DNA of 64,000 nucleotides from Cyclina sinensis (lineage: Eukaryota; Mollusca; Bivalvia; Venerida; Veneridae), in NCBI GenBank assembly GCA_012932295.1, contig JAAONU010000001.1, positions 19,654,120 through 19,718,119 of the forward strand, in the 5' to 3' direction. Numbering within the stretch: position 1 is the first letter of the stretch; each line of letters begins with the position of its first letter. Under the pieces are notes generated by a model that saw nothing but the letters and a program-made list of their open reading frames with translations, was not told the origin of the DNA and did no database searches. A program made the translations under genes and the position numbers. This document shows positions 37,380 to 51,500 of this stretch, piece after piece.

Positions 37380-38460
37380 CAAGGCCCGTCCAATACTTAT
37401 TCAGATTCCACTTGAATGAATTTACCGATGGCGACCTTATTACGAAGTTAGACAGGCTGTTCCATGTATCAATCATCCTATTGGAATAAACTGCTTTGCT
37501 AAATTAAGTTCTTACCCTTCTCTAAAATAGTTTACCATCATTACCTCTAGAAATAGAACCTGAATATTTTGCAAGTAACTTATCACAATCTACTTTATCA
37601 ATGTTATTGAGAATTTTATATAACTGTACCATATCAGCTCCCAATCTCCTGTACTCTAATGTTGGTATTCCCAGCTTTCGCTCTTAACGCTCTTCAAATG
37701 GTAATCCTCGTAAATTGAGTACAAGCTTTTTTGCTCTTCTTTGTACATTTTCAATACCAATTATTTTCTTTTTTAATCTTGTATTCCAGATAATTGACCC
37801 ATATTCCAGATGTGGTCTAATCATGGACTTGTAGAGATCAGAACATTTTCATATCCATGTATGAGAAGGATTTGAAAATTAAACCCAAGTTTCTACTTGC
37901 AATTGTTACTTTTTCTTGGATATGGTCTCCAAATGATAACTGCTTATCGAAAGTAACACCTAAATCTTTCTCTTTTTCAACTTGTGTGATCTCAGATATT
38001 TTACCATTTTCTTCTTTGATTTAGATATTATCTAGTGTAAAACATTTTCCCATATGGAGAAGTTTACATTTCTGAATATAAAATTTCGTTTGCCAATCAT
38101 GGGACCAATTGCATGCTGAAAATTTTCCTTCTTGCAAAAGCTTTTCTTGCTCTTTAGTATCACTTCTCACATACAATTTGGTATCATCTGCAAATAACTT
38201 GATTGCACAATTTACCATCTCTGGTAAATCATTTATGTTTAATAAGATTAACAAGGGGATTAGTACACTTCCTTGTTGAACACCACTTGTGACATCTTGC
38301 CATTTACTAATACTACCATTAAAGATTACTCGTTGTTTTCTTTCAGACAAGAAATCTTTGTTGTATAATTTCCCCCTGATTCCGTATGTCCATAATTTAA
38401 TAACTATGAGGTACTTTATCAAATGTGGCCTTGAAGTCTAAGTAATTTATATCTACATCA
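37380..38460 (-). pseudogene. Decayed LINE reverse transcriptase, C-terminal part
   Basis: The longest open piece (38422-38021, -) contains reverse transcriptase blocks: SGVQQGSVLIPLL, close to the usual SGVPQGSVLGPLL, then NINDLPEMV, then KLFADDTKLYVRSD with the catalytic F-A-D-D. Downstream, in shifted frames with stops, come 'IENVQRRAKKL', 'LGIPTLEYRRLGADM' and 'NRMIDTWNSLS', which belong to the C-terminal segment of Jockey/CR1-type LINEs. It is truncated at the 5' end, with frameshifts and stops throughout. No endonuclease domain is visible. Confidence 0.85.
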
Positions 38461-39584
38461 CGGGTAATGATAATGTTGTTTTTATTTATGATGATAATAA
38501 AAGAAAAGATGATGATGCTGCTGCTGCTGCTGATTATGATGAAATTACTGATAAGGAACTAATGACAATGAAAAGTTGTAGCAAGAATCGCTTCGCCAGG
38601 AAATCATGTAGAATTTTTTAAGTCTTTCAGAGTATGCGGCGCTGAAGAAAAGCCAAGGAATAGAGAAATTGGAGAGATCAGTGGGGAGGAGATTGCTTTA
38701 GTTATATCATTGATTTCAAAAGACAAAAGTAAAACACAGAATTTAAGTGTGATGTTTTTACGAAGAAAACCTTTCGCTCATTAGCATAAGTGATAAAACA
38801 CTTTCATTGTGAAAAGCTGAGCATGGCTATGACTAAAAATACGTACAGCTGTCATGGTTCCTGCATAATATTGGCAAATTTCACATGAAACAAGCGATGA
38901 TCAAGATGCGTTTTCTCTTGTGAAGTTATCGAGGAAAAGATGGAAGGAAAGTTTTAGTGAAAATATGAAATAACCATTGAGTATATGATTAAACCCATGC
39001 CAATGAATGGAAGAGCAAAAAATACTTATTTTTTATTGATGTTTGAATAAAGTTTATTTTAAAAGCATTGTTTGATAAAAATAAAGAATATTTATGCATT
39101 TATGCGGGTGCGGTATTACATTTTTTTTTTGCATGCATCACTCAACCCAAAAGAAACCTCCGCTCCTTCACATGTTTTAATATGGCAAACAAAATAACAT
39201 TTATTTCAACTGAAAGTCTATTTGATTAAAAAAAACAACAAGACTGATGGATTGATATATGTAAATAAATTTGAAAGTAGATGAAAGTTGATTTTTTTTT
39301 TAGTAAAGCAAAACACGTTCTTTAAGATACAGTTTTTAAGAGCCTGAAAGATATCTAATGAGAAAACTGTGGAACACTTTCATATTTAAAATGATAAAAC
39401 AAATTAGAATTGGAACATAAGTCTCTGGAATGTCAGTACATGTATATAATTACAATTCAGTCATTTACTATAACACGCGACTATGATTGACAGCATGATT
39501 ATTGTTCGGTTAAAAGTTCGAAACATCTCAAAATTTTCATTACATTAATCAAGTACAGAAGATAGATCATGTGACATGTCCAAA
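38461..39584. promoter_or_regulatory. VPS35L 5' flank
   Basis: Non-coding. Includes a GCT microsatellite (38514-38531, 'tgctgctgctgctgctg') and AT-rich sequence. The VPS35L promoter and 5' UTR must lie close to 39584, but I see no clear core motif. The start codon context, caaaATGG, is favourable. Confidence 0.4.
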
Positions 39585-42500
39585 ATGGCGAACTACGAAT
39601 GGTAACTCCCATTGCTATTCTATTCATTTTATGTTACTTTTTCTTTGTAATTTTGTTTAAAAGCTCCAAAGAAGGTAAATATTTCAGTTGTCTTTAGTGT
39701 ACTTTATTATCAAAGTTTTAATAACTTCCGAAATAAGTGACAAATAATGTAATTCATTAGCATTCAGTCATTGGATTCACTGGGAAAAGCTTTAAAGAGG
39801 CTGTACTCCAGATTTGACATGAACATTTTTTTTTTCATAAATTATATATTTAGATGCCGTGAGATTATAACAACATAATATTTTACTTCAAAACTGTTTA
39901 TAAAAGTCAAAATAGAATAAAAAAAATATTTTCGCTCCAGCCTGATTTGAACTCTGGACCCTCATGTTAACAAAATATTTCCAACGCTTTTACTGTCACC
40001 ACCATCGCCGCATGTAATATTACGTATAATTATCTTATACGATATAGTTATACCGTCGTGTTACGGTTTAGCACTTTGAAAGGGAAAAAAATCAATTTAT
40101 AATGTAATTATTTGACTTATTTTTTGTCAGTAAGTTATTTTTTAAGCATTAGTCAAGAAATTTATAATACAAGAAAACTTTCTTTTTTTTGTCATCTGGA
40201 GCACAGCCCCTTTAACACTTACTGCATTTGTTTCGATGGATATGTAAAATATCTTTTCCTGCTTTTAATTTAAAGGTGGCCAAGGCAAAGAAATTATGAA
40301 AATGAACGAAAATCTGAAGTCCTGACGACAGCACCTGCATCTACTCATCCACTGAAAGCAATAACTGTATGTCCAAATTGTTCTATAATTATGTCGTTCT
40401 GATTGTCAGTGGAAATATTGATAATTCCTTTTGATCTCTACTTGCCTTAACAAAGTGTAGATTTAATGCTGAGAGTTCATTATCTTTAAATTTTTAGTGA
40501 TATGCTTTCTACAGACTAACACAGCAGCTGACAGATTGAATAAAGTCAATTTATCTTTTTATCTTCCTGTTCTGTCAAACCGCTCACGGGGAGGAAGACA
40601 ATTTCCTCCTGCCTGTGATTTTTTTCAGCTTCAATTAAATTTTAATGTGTACAATAGGAATTTACTGGGTCAGACAAGATTTATTAGATCTAATTGGTTA
40701 TGCTGTGCATCATGAAGACTATGTGAGCATTTTTTAAACCTGGCACTTAAAGATGCATCTCAGCTTTTATGTACATAAAGACTAATTTTTAGTTTTTATG
40801 CATATTACAGACCACTAAATTTCTTCCATTTTCATATGATAATGATAAATGTTTCTCTTAACTTAAGGTCTCTGAAATCAAAAATGTTGACAAGAAAGGT
40901 TCAGCATCAAAGAAGACACCCAGTAAGGGCTCCAGTAAGATGTCAGATCCCCTGAGTGCCCTAGGGGATCTAGGGCCACTTAGTGCAAGCCTTGATGGTA
41001 TGGATCCCTTGTCAGCCATGGCAGCAGAAGCCAACAGGACAAGTAAAGCAAGAGCATTGAGCTTTGGGGTAAGATTTATAACTATTAAAGATATGCAGCT
41101 GGTAGTTGAACTTTCAAGACTGGTTCAAATGTCAGTGTTTACTACACAATTTATAAAAACATTGATGCAACATGACTGTACATACTATGCACTCATTGCA
41201 AATTAAATAAAGGTTATAAAAACTTCATTGGTAACACAGCATGTATGTTCTTCTCAGAGTTAACATTGTCTGCAAGCTAGTGGCACCAAAGACTCTTCTG
41301 TAGTCATTGTAATGTTTACATCATTCACTAATGACACTTTAGATATTTTTTCCTACTCTTTAGTTAAAGTTATAATTGAAATCTGAGCATGTCATATGTC
41401 GTGGACCTAGAAATATCTTGCATGTCTTACTGTCAGATTGTCATTTGTTCACTCAAATAAACAAAACCTTAAGTAGAACTGGAAAGATATTCAACAATCT
41501 TAAAATGAAGATTTTGTAAATGGATGAAAATACTTTTAAATGCATAAAACATATGATTGTTTTGCCAGGACAGTGAATCAAAAGGCCATGCTAATTCCCT
41601 TGACGACTCTTTTGAGCCATGGTCTGCAAAGCGAGTGGATATCCTCAGCAAATATACAACATCAGAGAAACTGTCCATCACTACAAGTTTTCTCTCCTCC
41701 TCTGATAAGGAACATGGTATGCATTATAAACCCTGCCCACTGGCATAGTTAATACTCAGGTAGATGATCATACATGTATGATTGTGCAGTTGATAGGACA
41801 GTGTAATAAGATTATATGAAATAGTCAGTGTATTTTCTTTTCATTTCTTTTAGAAATTTATTAAACAATGATCAAATACAGTGACAAACAAACCCAATGA
41901 CTTTTCAATATCCAGTATTATACAATCACCATAATACTTAATTAAAAATTGATTTATGAGACAGAATAAAGTGAAAAAATATATATCTAAAGTTTCAGTT
42001 ATTAATTTTGTTAAAGAAATATGTGATTTAGTGTTAAATGAAATACTTGTTTGAGAAAATATGTATTAACAAAGTCTAATAATCTTGAGCATTAGAATTA
42101 TCTGTTTTAAGGAGTTTCAGATTGAAAAGTGACAGGCACAACAAAACTAAACTAAACAAGACATGACAATTTAGCAATATATTCTCTTGGTCACTGTAAA
42201 TGAAAAGGAATTTTTGAAATAAGAGCCACACTTCTGAAATTTAAACTATGACTTGTTGCTTGGAGAAATTTGGGGTTTTTCTCTTTTTAAAATTAAGATC
42301 TCTATTACGATATTGAATTTGTGTTACCTTTTTTACGTGCTTACAAAGAACATCAAAATGCTATGCTTGTGTACTTCTGTTAACATTCTTGATAACTGCA
42401 TTAATGTAGCGTATTACTGTTTGGTTACAGTTGTCATTAAGACTCAGACTCAGACCAGTACAACCATGTCAGATAAAGTGAAGAACAGACTAGAACAGCT

Positions 42501-45500
42501 AGATGACTTTGAAGAGGTAATACATAACTGCCTTGTTAATCATATGAAGAAGCTTATTGACATGTTTGTGCTCAATGGCATGTCATCTCTTTTTTCACTA
42601 CAATGTTCCATTTGGCCTTTGGTATTAATAGGTTTGCAGTTACTCTATAATTTCTTGTCACAGGGTTAGTTGGTAAGAGACATTTGATTTTCAGTAGCTA
42701 CAAAGAATCAATAATGAATTACCTTTACCAGTCAGATTTATTTCAGGCTTAAGTTTCAAGTTACATCACAACTTCTACAGACTTTTAATTACTTGATTTT
42801 AATTTCTTTCTCTCTGACAGGGCTCAGTCCAAGAAATGCTGAACCTGAGTCAACAGGAATATGTTTCTCGTATTGATGATTTAAATCAGGCTCTCATAGC
42901 AGCTTGGGACCAGGACCAGAGAGTGAAAGCACTCAAAATAGCAATTCAAGTAAGTCTGGTTTGATCTGAATCATTCAGATGCTTGGAATCTATGTCATAG
43001 AGAAGTATTAAATTTTGTTCATTATTGAATTTTTAAGGTAAGAAACCTTGTTAATCTTCATCTGTATTCAGGTACAGTTAGATTTATGATGAGAATTCAT
43101 CTTGTCATTGTTGAAAGTACAATAAGAATAAAAAGCATTGGTTTTTCAGAGGATTCATGTTTGCAGTGTAACTTTGGTTTGAGTTTATCAAGTTGAAGTA
43201 CAGTCATAAAGCTTCTTAAATAGTGGTTATAGCGAAAGACTCAGAGAGTATACTATTAAAATGCCATTGACATGGTTATTCAATGTATCTTTTCCATTAA
43301 ATGTAAATAACATGGACACGCTTATATTCAAAAGTTCATTGACTAATTTTTGTGACTTATGTTTCTTTTTATTTCAGAAATTCAGAAATTGACTTCAGAG
43401 AGGGAATTGCATTACATATGATTTTGGATAATGCAAAATAGCCAAAATATGACATGTATTTTTCATAAAATGGAAATTTGACTAGCAAGGTTTATTTTAT
43501 AGTGCTAACCTAGGCTTAATCTGTGATTTTATTGTTGCAGTGCTCCAAGTTATTGGCAGATGTCAGTGTAATCCAGTTTTATCCCAGCAAGTTTGTTCTG
43601 ATAACGGACATACTTGAAACATTTGGTAAGTGCCAACAGAAGTATTAGATGTCTGTCTGTCTGTACTGCCAAACCCTCTTTCAGGTGAACAGCAGGGCTA
43701 AAAGTCTTTTTAAGAATTCTTAGTATAGAAGGTAAAAGTTGTAACCTGGTTGTCAGAATTTAAGTGCCATAGATCATGACTTGACAAGTACATTTGTATA
43801 TATCATTTATACTTGCACGAGGGCTGTAGGCCTTGATGTGCAGTATAATCACACATATATGAAAAACGGTAGAAAATATTTAATGCGATAACACAGATAA
43901 GTGACTGTAAATATTTTCTGTCATTGTCGAAAGTATTGATATCAGTTCACCTGGTGAAAAAGGTGTGGAAGTGTACACTAAGCTATGACTGACAAATCCT
44001 GCAGTTTAATAGCATGGCTAGATTTACCTGCATAGTTTTTTCCAGTTTATATACACAGTTGAACAACAAAGACAAGTGTCATTCACCATGGTTTAGATAA
44101 AATATGAAAAGTTTTGTACGAAAAAGTGTTTTTAGAATATTTTTGGGAGGAAATAAGGCTCAGCTCAAAAAATGAGGGGTTTTTTTTAGGTAAAAGCAAT
44201 ATGGTTTTATGTGTTCCTAAATAAAACAGCAGTAACCCTCACCATTCTCACCATTTGATTTGTGTACATGTAAAAATGGCATTTCTATAATTACAGGTAA
44301 GCTTGTGTATGCACGACTGAGAGATAAGGCACAGTACTTCCCACCAGGTAGTGGGGTACCTATTAAGTTACCTGGTAAGTCTGTAATGTTTAATATGTAG
44401 CTGGAAAGTCATCATTTTTCACAAACTGACCCCAATTAAACAAGCTTGTGTCCGATAATAGAAAACATGAATGCATTTTCAGCCTCTTTCTCAGTAGTTT
44501 GTTGAATCAGGGTGAACCATGTTAAAGTAAAAACCTATAAATTTAAAGTGGATAGAAATAGCTCTTCCAGGTCCAAAATAAGACTTGTGCCTCTTGAATG
44601 TTGATTTAAGATTAAACATGCTTAATTTTTGGTGTTCGGTTTTACCGTTTTAGAAAATACCACTTTTGACTCACATAGTAAAATACATATCTCCTTCTTG
44701 TATAAAAATGCACAACTGTTGTCTTTGTAAACTCAGTCTTTGTAAATTTCAAAAATATGAAAAGTCAGTCAGACACTGACATTAACAAAAATGCTTGTTT
44801 TAGAAGTATGAAATGGTAAAGACTTTCATTTCTAAACTGTGTCTTATTTTTTCTCCTTCAGAAAATTTCACTCCAGATCAGGTACCAGACTCTGCGAAAG
44901 AAACCTGTCGTAACTGGTTCTTTAAGATTGCATCAATTCGAGAACTTATACCAAGATTTTATGTGGAGGCAGCCATCATGAAATGTTACAGTTTTCTGAA
45001 TCCAGGGTAACTTCAATTTTCAGGTAGCAATATTTTTAAATTGATGTCTCAAAGAGATACTTGAGGTGCAGGGAAAAATATCATGTAAAAGATAGTCAGA
45101 AGGCAATATAAAAACATCTTCTGACATTACATTTTGTATATAATTGTTGCAAGGTAAATTATTTTGCTGAAACTTGTCCATCTTTTATAAGCTGTATTAT
45201 ATAATAGTAGGGTCATTCATTAGTGCTTGTTAGGGATAAGTTATACAGATTTTCAAATGAGCTGTTTTCAGTGGAACTGTGTCTGCCAGTATGAAGTACA
45301 ATGTACAAAATTGAATGTTTCTACAGTTTATTGCACGTGAATACATACATCCAACCAAATTCTTGTGTGATGTGATAATTTGTTTTGAAATGAAGTGGTT
45401 TGAACTTGATTTTAGTGTTGTATTTTACCTTAAAAGGTTTAAATTGTAGTGTTCTAAGACTACAAACAAGATATACTAAGAAATGATAGATACCTACTCT

Positions 45501-48500
45501 GTGTATGTGATACTTTCTGTTCTTGTTACACTGATTTTGTATGAACCCTGAAGTTGTTACTTTGCAGTGAATATGCGGATGCATTGAAACGTCTGTCATC
45601 AATGATCTCTGGTATGGGAGACCCACTTGTAGCTCTGTATGCCAAATGTTTCCTCAGCAGAGTATGTATAGAATAAGCCAATGCTTTTAAGTGATTTGTG
45701 AATTTCCTTTTTTAATTCATACCTGTATAGTGATCTGTCTATTTCTTCTTTTTTTTTTGCTGCTGCTGCCTCGTTACAGATGAAATATTTAACAAGTTGA
45801 TGTTCAGTTTTTTGGAAGTAAATTTTCATCTGCCTTCCAAATCAAGATATAGTCTATGTTTCTACTGTGTTTGTATTTATTTTTGATTTTGTAGTGTGAC
45901 AGTATTATTTTTTAAAGTGATATGTTTTCACTTTCTTGTAGATAAATTTTACTGCATTTGAACTCAAGGAATTTTTTCTTTTGAAAAAATAATGATTCTT
46001 GAAATAAATAATAATAATGATAAACCTTATGATAGTTCAACTGACATTTTACTGTTCAGTGTAACAAAATATTTCCTTTCTTTAGTTTTCTTTGATTTAG
46101 TACTGTTTTATGTTACAGATTGGTATATATGTTGCTCCTAGTATCAGAGACCATTTGTTACCAATGTTTGATGGTTTCCTAGCAACATACTCACAGGTAG
46201 TGTACATGTTGTTTTTAAAGGACTGTTTAAACACAAATGTTGAAATCTTCTGGCTTATTCTCACTGAGAAGGAAAATAAAGAATCATGTTACTCTCCTAA
46301 AGAAGGAAATAAATATACAAATAGGAATAAAAATTATCTAGTTTTATTCTTTGAAGAATGAAAGTAAAGAATGATCAAGTTTTACTCTTTAAAAATAGGG
46401 ATTAAAGAATAATCACTATTACAGGAGGAATAAAGAAAGATCTAGCTTTACTCTTTCAAAGATGGAATTGAAGAATGATCTAGCTTTACTCCTTAAAAGA
46501 AGGAATTAAATAATGATCTAGTTTTACTCTTTTAAAGAAGGAATTAAAGAATGATCTAGTTTTACTCCTTAAAAGAAGGAATTGAAGAATGATCTAGCTT
46601 TACTCTTTCAAAGATGGAATTGAAGAATGATCTAGCTTTACTCCTTAAAAGTAGGAATTAAAGAATGATCTAGCTTTACTCTTTCAAAGATGGAATTGAA
46701 GAATGATCTAGCTTTACTCCTTAAAAGAAGGAATTAAAGAATGATCTAGCTTTACTCTTTCAAAGATGGAATTGAAGAATGATCTAGTTTTACTCCTTAA
46801 AAGAAGGAATTGAAGAATGATCTAGCTTTACTCTTTCAAAGATGGAATTGAAGAATGATCTAGCTTTACTCCTTAAAAGTAGGAATTAAAGAATGATCTA
46901 GCTTTACTCTTTCAAAGATGGAATTGAAGAATGATCTAGCTTTACTCCTTAAAAGAAGGAATTAAAGAATGATCTAGCTTTACTCTTTCAAAGATGGAAT
47001 TGAAGAATGATCTAGCTTTACTCCTTAAAAGAAGGAATTAAAGAATGATCTAGCTTTACTCTTTCAAAGATGGAATTGAAGAATGATCTAGCTTTACTCC
47101 TTAAAAGAAGGAATTAAAGAATGATCTAGCTTTACTCTTTCAAAGATGGAATTGAAGAATGATCTAGCTTTACTCTTTCAAAGATGGAATTAAAGTATGA
47201 TCTAGCTTTACTCTTTCAAAGATGGAATTAAAGTATGATCTACCTTTACTCTATCAAAGATGGAATTAAAGTATGATCTAGATTTACTCTTTCAAAGATG
47301 GAGTTGAAGAATGATCTAGCTTTACTCCTTAAAAGAAGGAATTGAAAAATGATCTAGCTTTACTCCTTAAAAGAAGGAATTGAAGAATGATCTAGCTTTA
47401 CTCTTTCAAAGATGGAATTGAAGAATGATCTAGTTTTACTCTTTTAAAGAAGGAATACAATTTTTCTCTTCTGAAGGAGGAAAACAAAAATTATCTAGCT
47501 TTGCTTATTTGAAATATCAAGCATAAAGAGTTTGCCATATCAAGGACTTTTTTACCTTCTTAAATAGTTCTTATACCTGCATGCCAAGTCCATCCTTAAG
47601 GGAAAATCAAAATATGTTTTTTGTAAAAAGGTGGTCATTGTTCAACTGTTACTTTTTCTTTATGTCTCATTGTAGTAAAAATAAAACTAGGGCTCTGCTT
47701 TAAGGCCCTTTAACTCAGGTTTGACTGTATATTATATTGTATGTAAGAAGTCAGTATCATCATGAATTGTAATGGTTTATTGTTCCCCAGGTACAAGGGG
47801 ACAGTGTACAGAATATTCTGGCAGTACAGAAACTAGAAATGCCCCGATACTTGACACTATTTTCCCCAGGACTTGATTGGTTACTGCAGTGTATAGCTCA
47901 CAAGGCTTCAGATAAAACATTGACAGAAATACTAGAGAAGTCAAGAAGACAGTGTAACAGGTATGTTATCTGTTATTTTGCATTAGATTATAAACAGGTA
48001 CCAAATCATTAAATAAATTAAGTTAATGTACATGTATATGATGGTAAAAATGTAATGACATACCATTTTTTAAAATACCAGGCTCAGATATCACAAATTA
48101 GCTTCACCTGTGGCAATCTGGATAAAACTATGGAAGCTTTTGAAAAAAAGTATGAACATGTGGCAGGAACTGTAAAATTTGGCATTTTTAAAATGTAGTT
48201 GAAAAAAAAACAAGATTTTCTTAACTTTAATAGAGAAAGATAGTGTTTTAAAGAGTGACAAATGTACAGTGTACCCTTACATGCTTCCGTTTTAAACAAA
48301 AAACTATTGTTTTTTTGTCTTGTTTTACTAGTGTATTTAGATTGTTCTGACATTATCTTTTAAAACTGTTAGTTCTGCTGTTTCATGTATCGTCAAATCA
48401 CTTTCAAATGAATCACAACTATAATTTCTGTGCAAATGGAAAACTTCGGTTGGTCTTCCAATGCTATTTGTTGGACAAGAAATATGAGATTCAACAAGAC

Positions 48501-51500
48501 ATGCAATTCTATGAAAAAAAGTTATACAGTAGGTCCTTTTGCAATTTGAAGAGTCATGTTTTGGCATTGTATTTTAATTCTAAAATACTAAATTGAATTT
48601 TTCCTGCTTAATTTACCTGTCCTCTAAGATGGTAGAGCTTGTAGACAGACATCGTTGACCATGACTGGTCATACTGTCTTTTAATTCATTTAGAATACTG
48701 ACAACATGAAGTTGTAGATACATTTATTAATCCTTTGTTCTATTTTAGTGCTCTGTTACTGAACTCCCTAATATCAGCCTTCAAACCAGAATACATTGCT
48801 GCCAGAGCTTCCAAGTTTATTGAGATGATCAAAGATTGTGAGGAAACTGGCTTTCCAAAGGTATATTTCAAGGGATATTTCAATGGATGAATGCAGAAAA
48901 CTTCTGTTTGCTTCTTTATTTTATAACACTTAACCTTTTTTTGCATTCACCCAACAAATTTGTCTAGGGTCTTAGAGTTAGTGCATTGCTGAAATCCTAA
49001 GAAATTATGATAGGGAGTCTGTCTGTAGATATTTTTAGATTAGGAAGAAAAAATCTAGCTGTAGTAATGTTTTTGTTTTAATTTTACTGTTTTAAACATG
49101 CTATTTTCAAGAAATACAGAAATAACTATCTTTTTGCATATGTAAATACTTCAGCTTAAGGTCTGAACAGTTCTGTTTCAACACCATGTAGTATAATAAA
49201 AATGCTGATATTTTGTTGCATATTTTTGCATATCAGATTAGGCTGCTCAGCATTATATGAAATATTCTGATCTTTCGTCTTCTACCCAACATGTAACACA
49301 GGTTCCAAATACCTTTAAGGACACAAAATTATTCCTATTTCTGAATGAATTATGTAGTGTATAGTATGGCGATACACTGCTATGAGAAAAGAAATAACCT
49401 TGAAATAATCATGTTATGGAAATATTCATAAAATCTGAAGAGTATAAAAGAACAAGTACCTTGTATGTGTTAAAGGTCTGGATCATTTAATCCAGCCCTC
49501 TTGTGACTTTATTAGGCTGTATTACGGTTCTGTTGAGGTCCATGCCAAAGCAGCTAATCGAAATGTGAAACGGGTTTGTTTCCAGAGTTACAGCAGTCAG
49601 GAAATTTAGTCCCCTGAATTATTCTTATGTTATTGCCAGACAGTAAGTTTTCAGCAGGTTATGCTGGTTAAGCATGATTTGGTATAGTTTCTGTTGTCTA
49701 AGACAATTTATTTGGTTCATATAAAGTAAGCAACTCTTAATATAATGTTTCAGCATTTACTGTTTCGTACCCTGGGAACCTGTCTGGCTATAGCTGACCC
49801 ACCTGAAGATCAGAAACTGGCAGTGTTGAATGAAGTCTGGAAACCTATCATGAAACTGAAAAATCCTGCTGTAAGTTCTTATTTATGACACTGCATGATA
49901 TGATTAAAACTGAACTACAGTCTTAGCACAGTTCTCAAAATAGGTGATGAATCTGATTTTTTTTTTTTTCAAAGAAATAATTTTTTGTTGTTGTAGCACA
50001 TTGTTCATTCCAGTTTGAAACAGGCTGATGAATGTTTTTATAATAATTGAATGAGATATATAAAACAGAAGCTATGTTTACTAGTCTATTAGTCATTAGA
50101 GAATTAAGAGAAATAGCTGTATATATAATAAATCAAGAGCATTTTAACTTTTGAATTGACATTGTCTTTTTTTTTTTAATTTTGTCTTGATAATTCGGTT
50201 ATACCAAGTACTTCGTAATCATTCTCACTTGAAATCAAAAAATCATTCAGTGTAACATTAGTATTGATGTGGTCGAGACACCTTAAGACTACAGCTGCAA
50301 TACTGCTATTTGAAAGGTTTCTCTTAATATTTTCAGGATTACATAGCATGTGCTGAGACCTGGATGGAGTTTATTGTCAAACACTTTGGGGTAGGTATTT
50401 GTTGGAGAAAAATAAAAGTCGCATTCAGTGCTGCTTACTTTAACAAATTTTCAGAGATTTCATCAGCTTATTTGTTTTCCAAGAGAATATTTTTCATAAC
50501 TGTAAGTTTTAAAGGGATATACAGGAAAAAGTTTTATGCTTTCTTACTCGTTTCTACCATCAGTATACTATAAATGGGATCGAAATAAATACAATGATCA
50601 GTCCAAGTAACAAAGATTTCCTCTTTTTAAATGAAAAACTGGGTGGTTTCCTAAGTTGACCCACGTGGGTCTAGATAGAAAATTTAGATTTCGCACTTAA
50701 TTTCGCAGTGAATGATTCGGACAGTTGAAGTACCTGTCAGATGATCTATGGCAAAAAGCCGCCCAGGAGAAAAGACAATTGGTTGTTTTCGTCAAGTGAC
50801 CTATCTAAAAATAACTTGGTGATTCCGTTCATGTTTTACTTTCTGTTAAAGAATGTTCAAATATTTACGTTCAAGCCCGCATTTCACTTCATTTATATGG
50901 ACAGACATATTGGGGATTTAAAGTTCTTCATATTGAATGTGATTTGACTAATAACATCAGTTTTAATGTTTTGGGCATTCATTTGCCTGTGTAACCTTTA
51001 AAGGGGCTGTGCTCCAGATGACAGAAAAAAGAAAGTTTTCTTGTATTATAAATTTCTTGTGATATTTATGATTAATGCTTAAAAACTGACTAACTGACAA
51101 AAAATAAGTCAGGTAATCACATAATAAATTGATTTTTTTCCTTTCATAGTGCTATACCATAATGCGACGGTATAACTATATTGTATAAGATTTAAAGTAA
51201 ACAATATTCATTTCACATACGGCGATAGTGGTGACAGTTAAAGCGTTGTTAATATTTTGTTAACATGAGGGTCCAGAGTTCAAATCAGGCTGAAGCGAAT
51301 ATATTTTTTTTGGTTCTATTTTGACTTTTATAATCAGTTTTGAAGTAAAATGTCATGTTGTTATAATACACGGCATCTAGATATTTAATTTAAGTAAAAA
51401 AAAATTTATATCAAATCTGGAGTTCAGCCTCTTTAAATGGGCCGTACCGGCTAGCTCAATCAGTATAGCATCATATTGTCAATCTTGACGATCCCGGTTT

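Noticed and set aside
38021..38422. Intact reverse transcriptase gene
   Set aside because: It is only a 133-codon fragment, with frameshifts on both sides and no endonuclease; a dead LINE.
45321..45829. Minus-strand open frames over VPS35L exon 10
   Set aside because: They overlap a conserved plus-strand exon and have no recognisable content.
46260..47510. CRISPR-like array
   Set aside because: The units are contiguous with no unique spacers, in a eukaryotic intron; it is a minisatellite.
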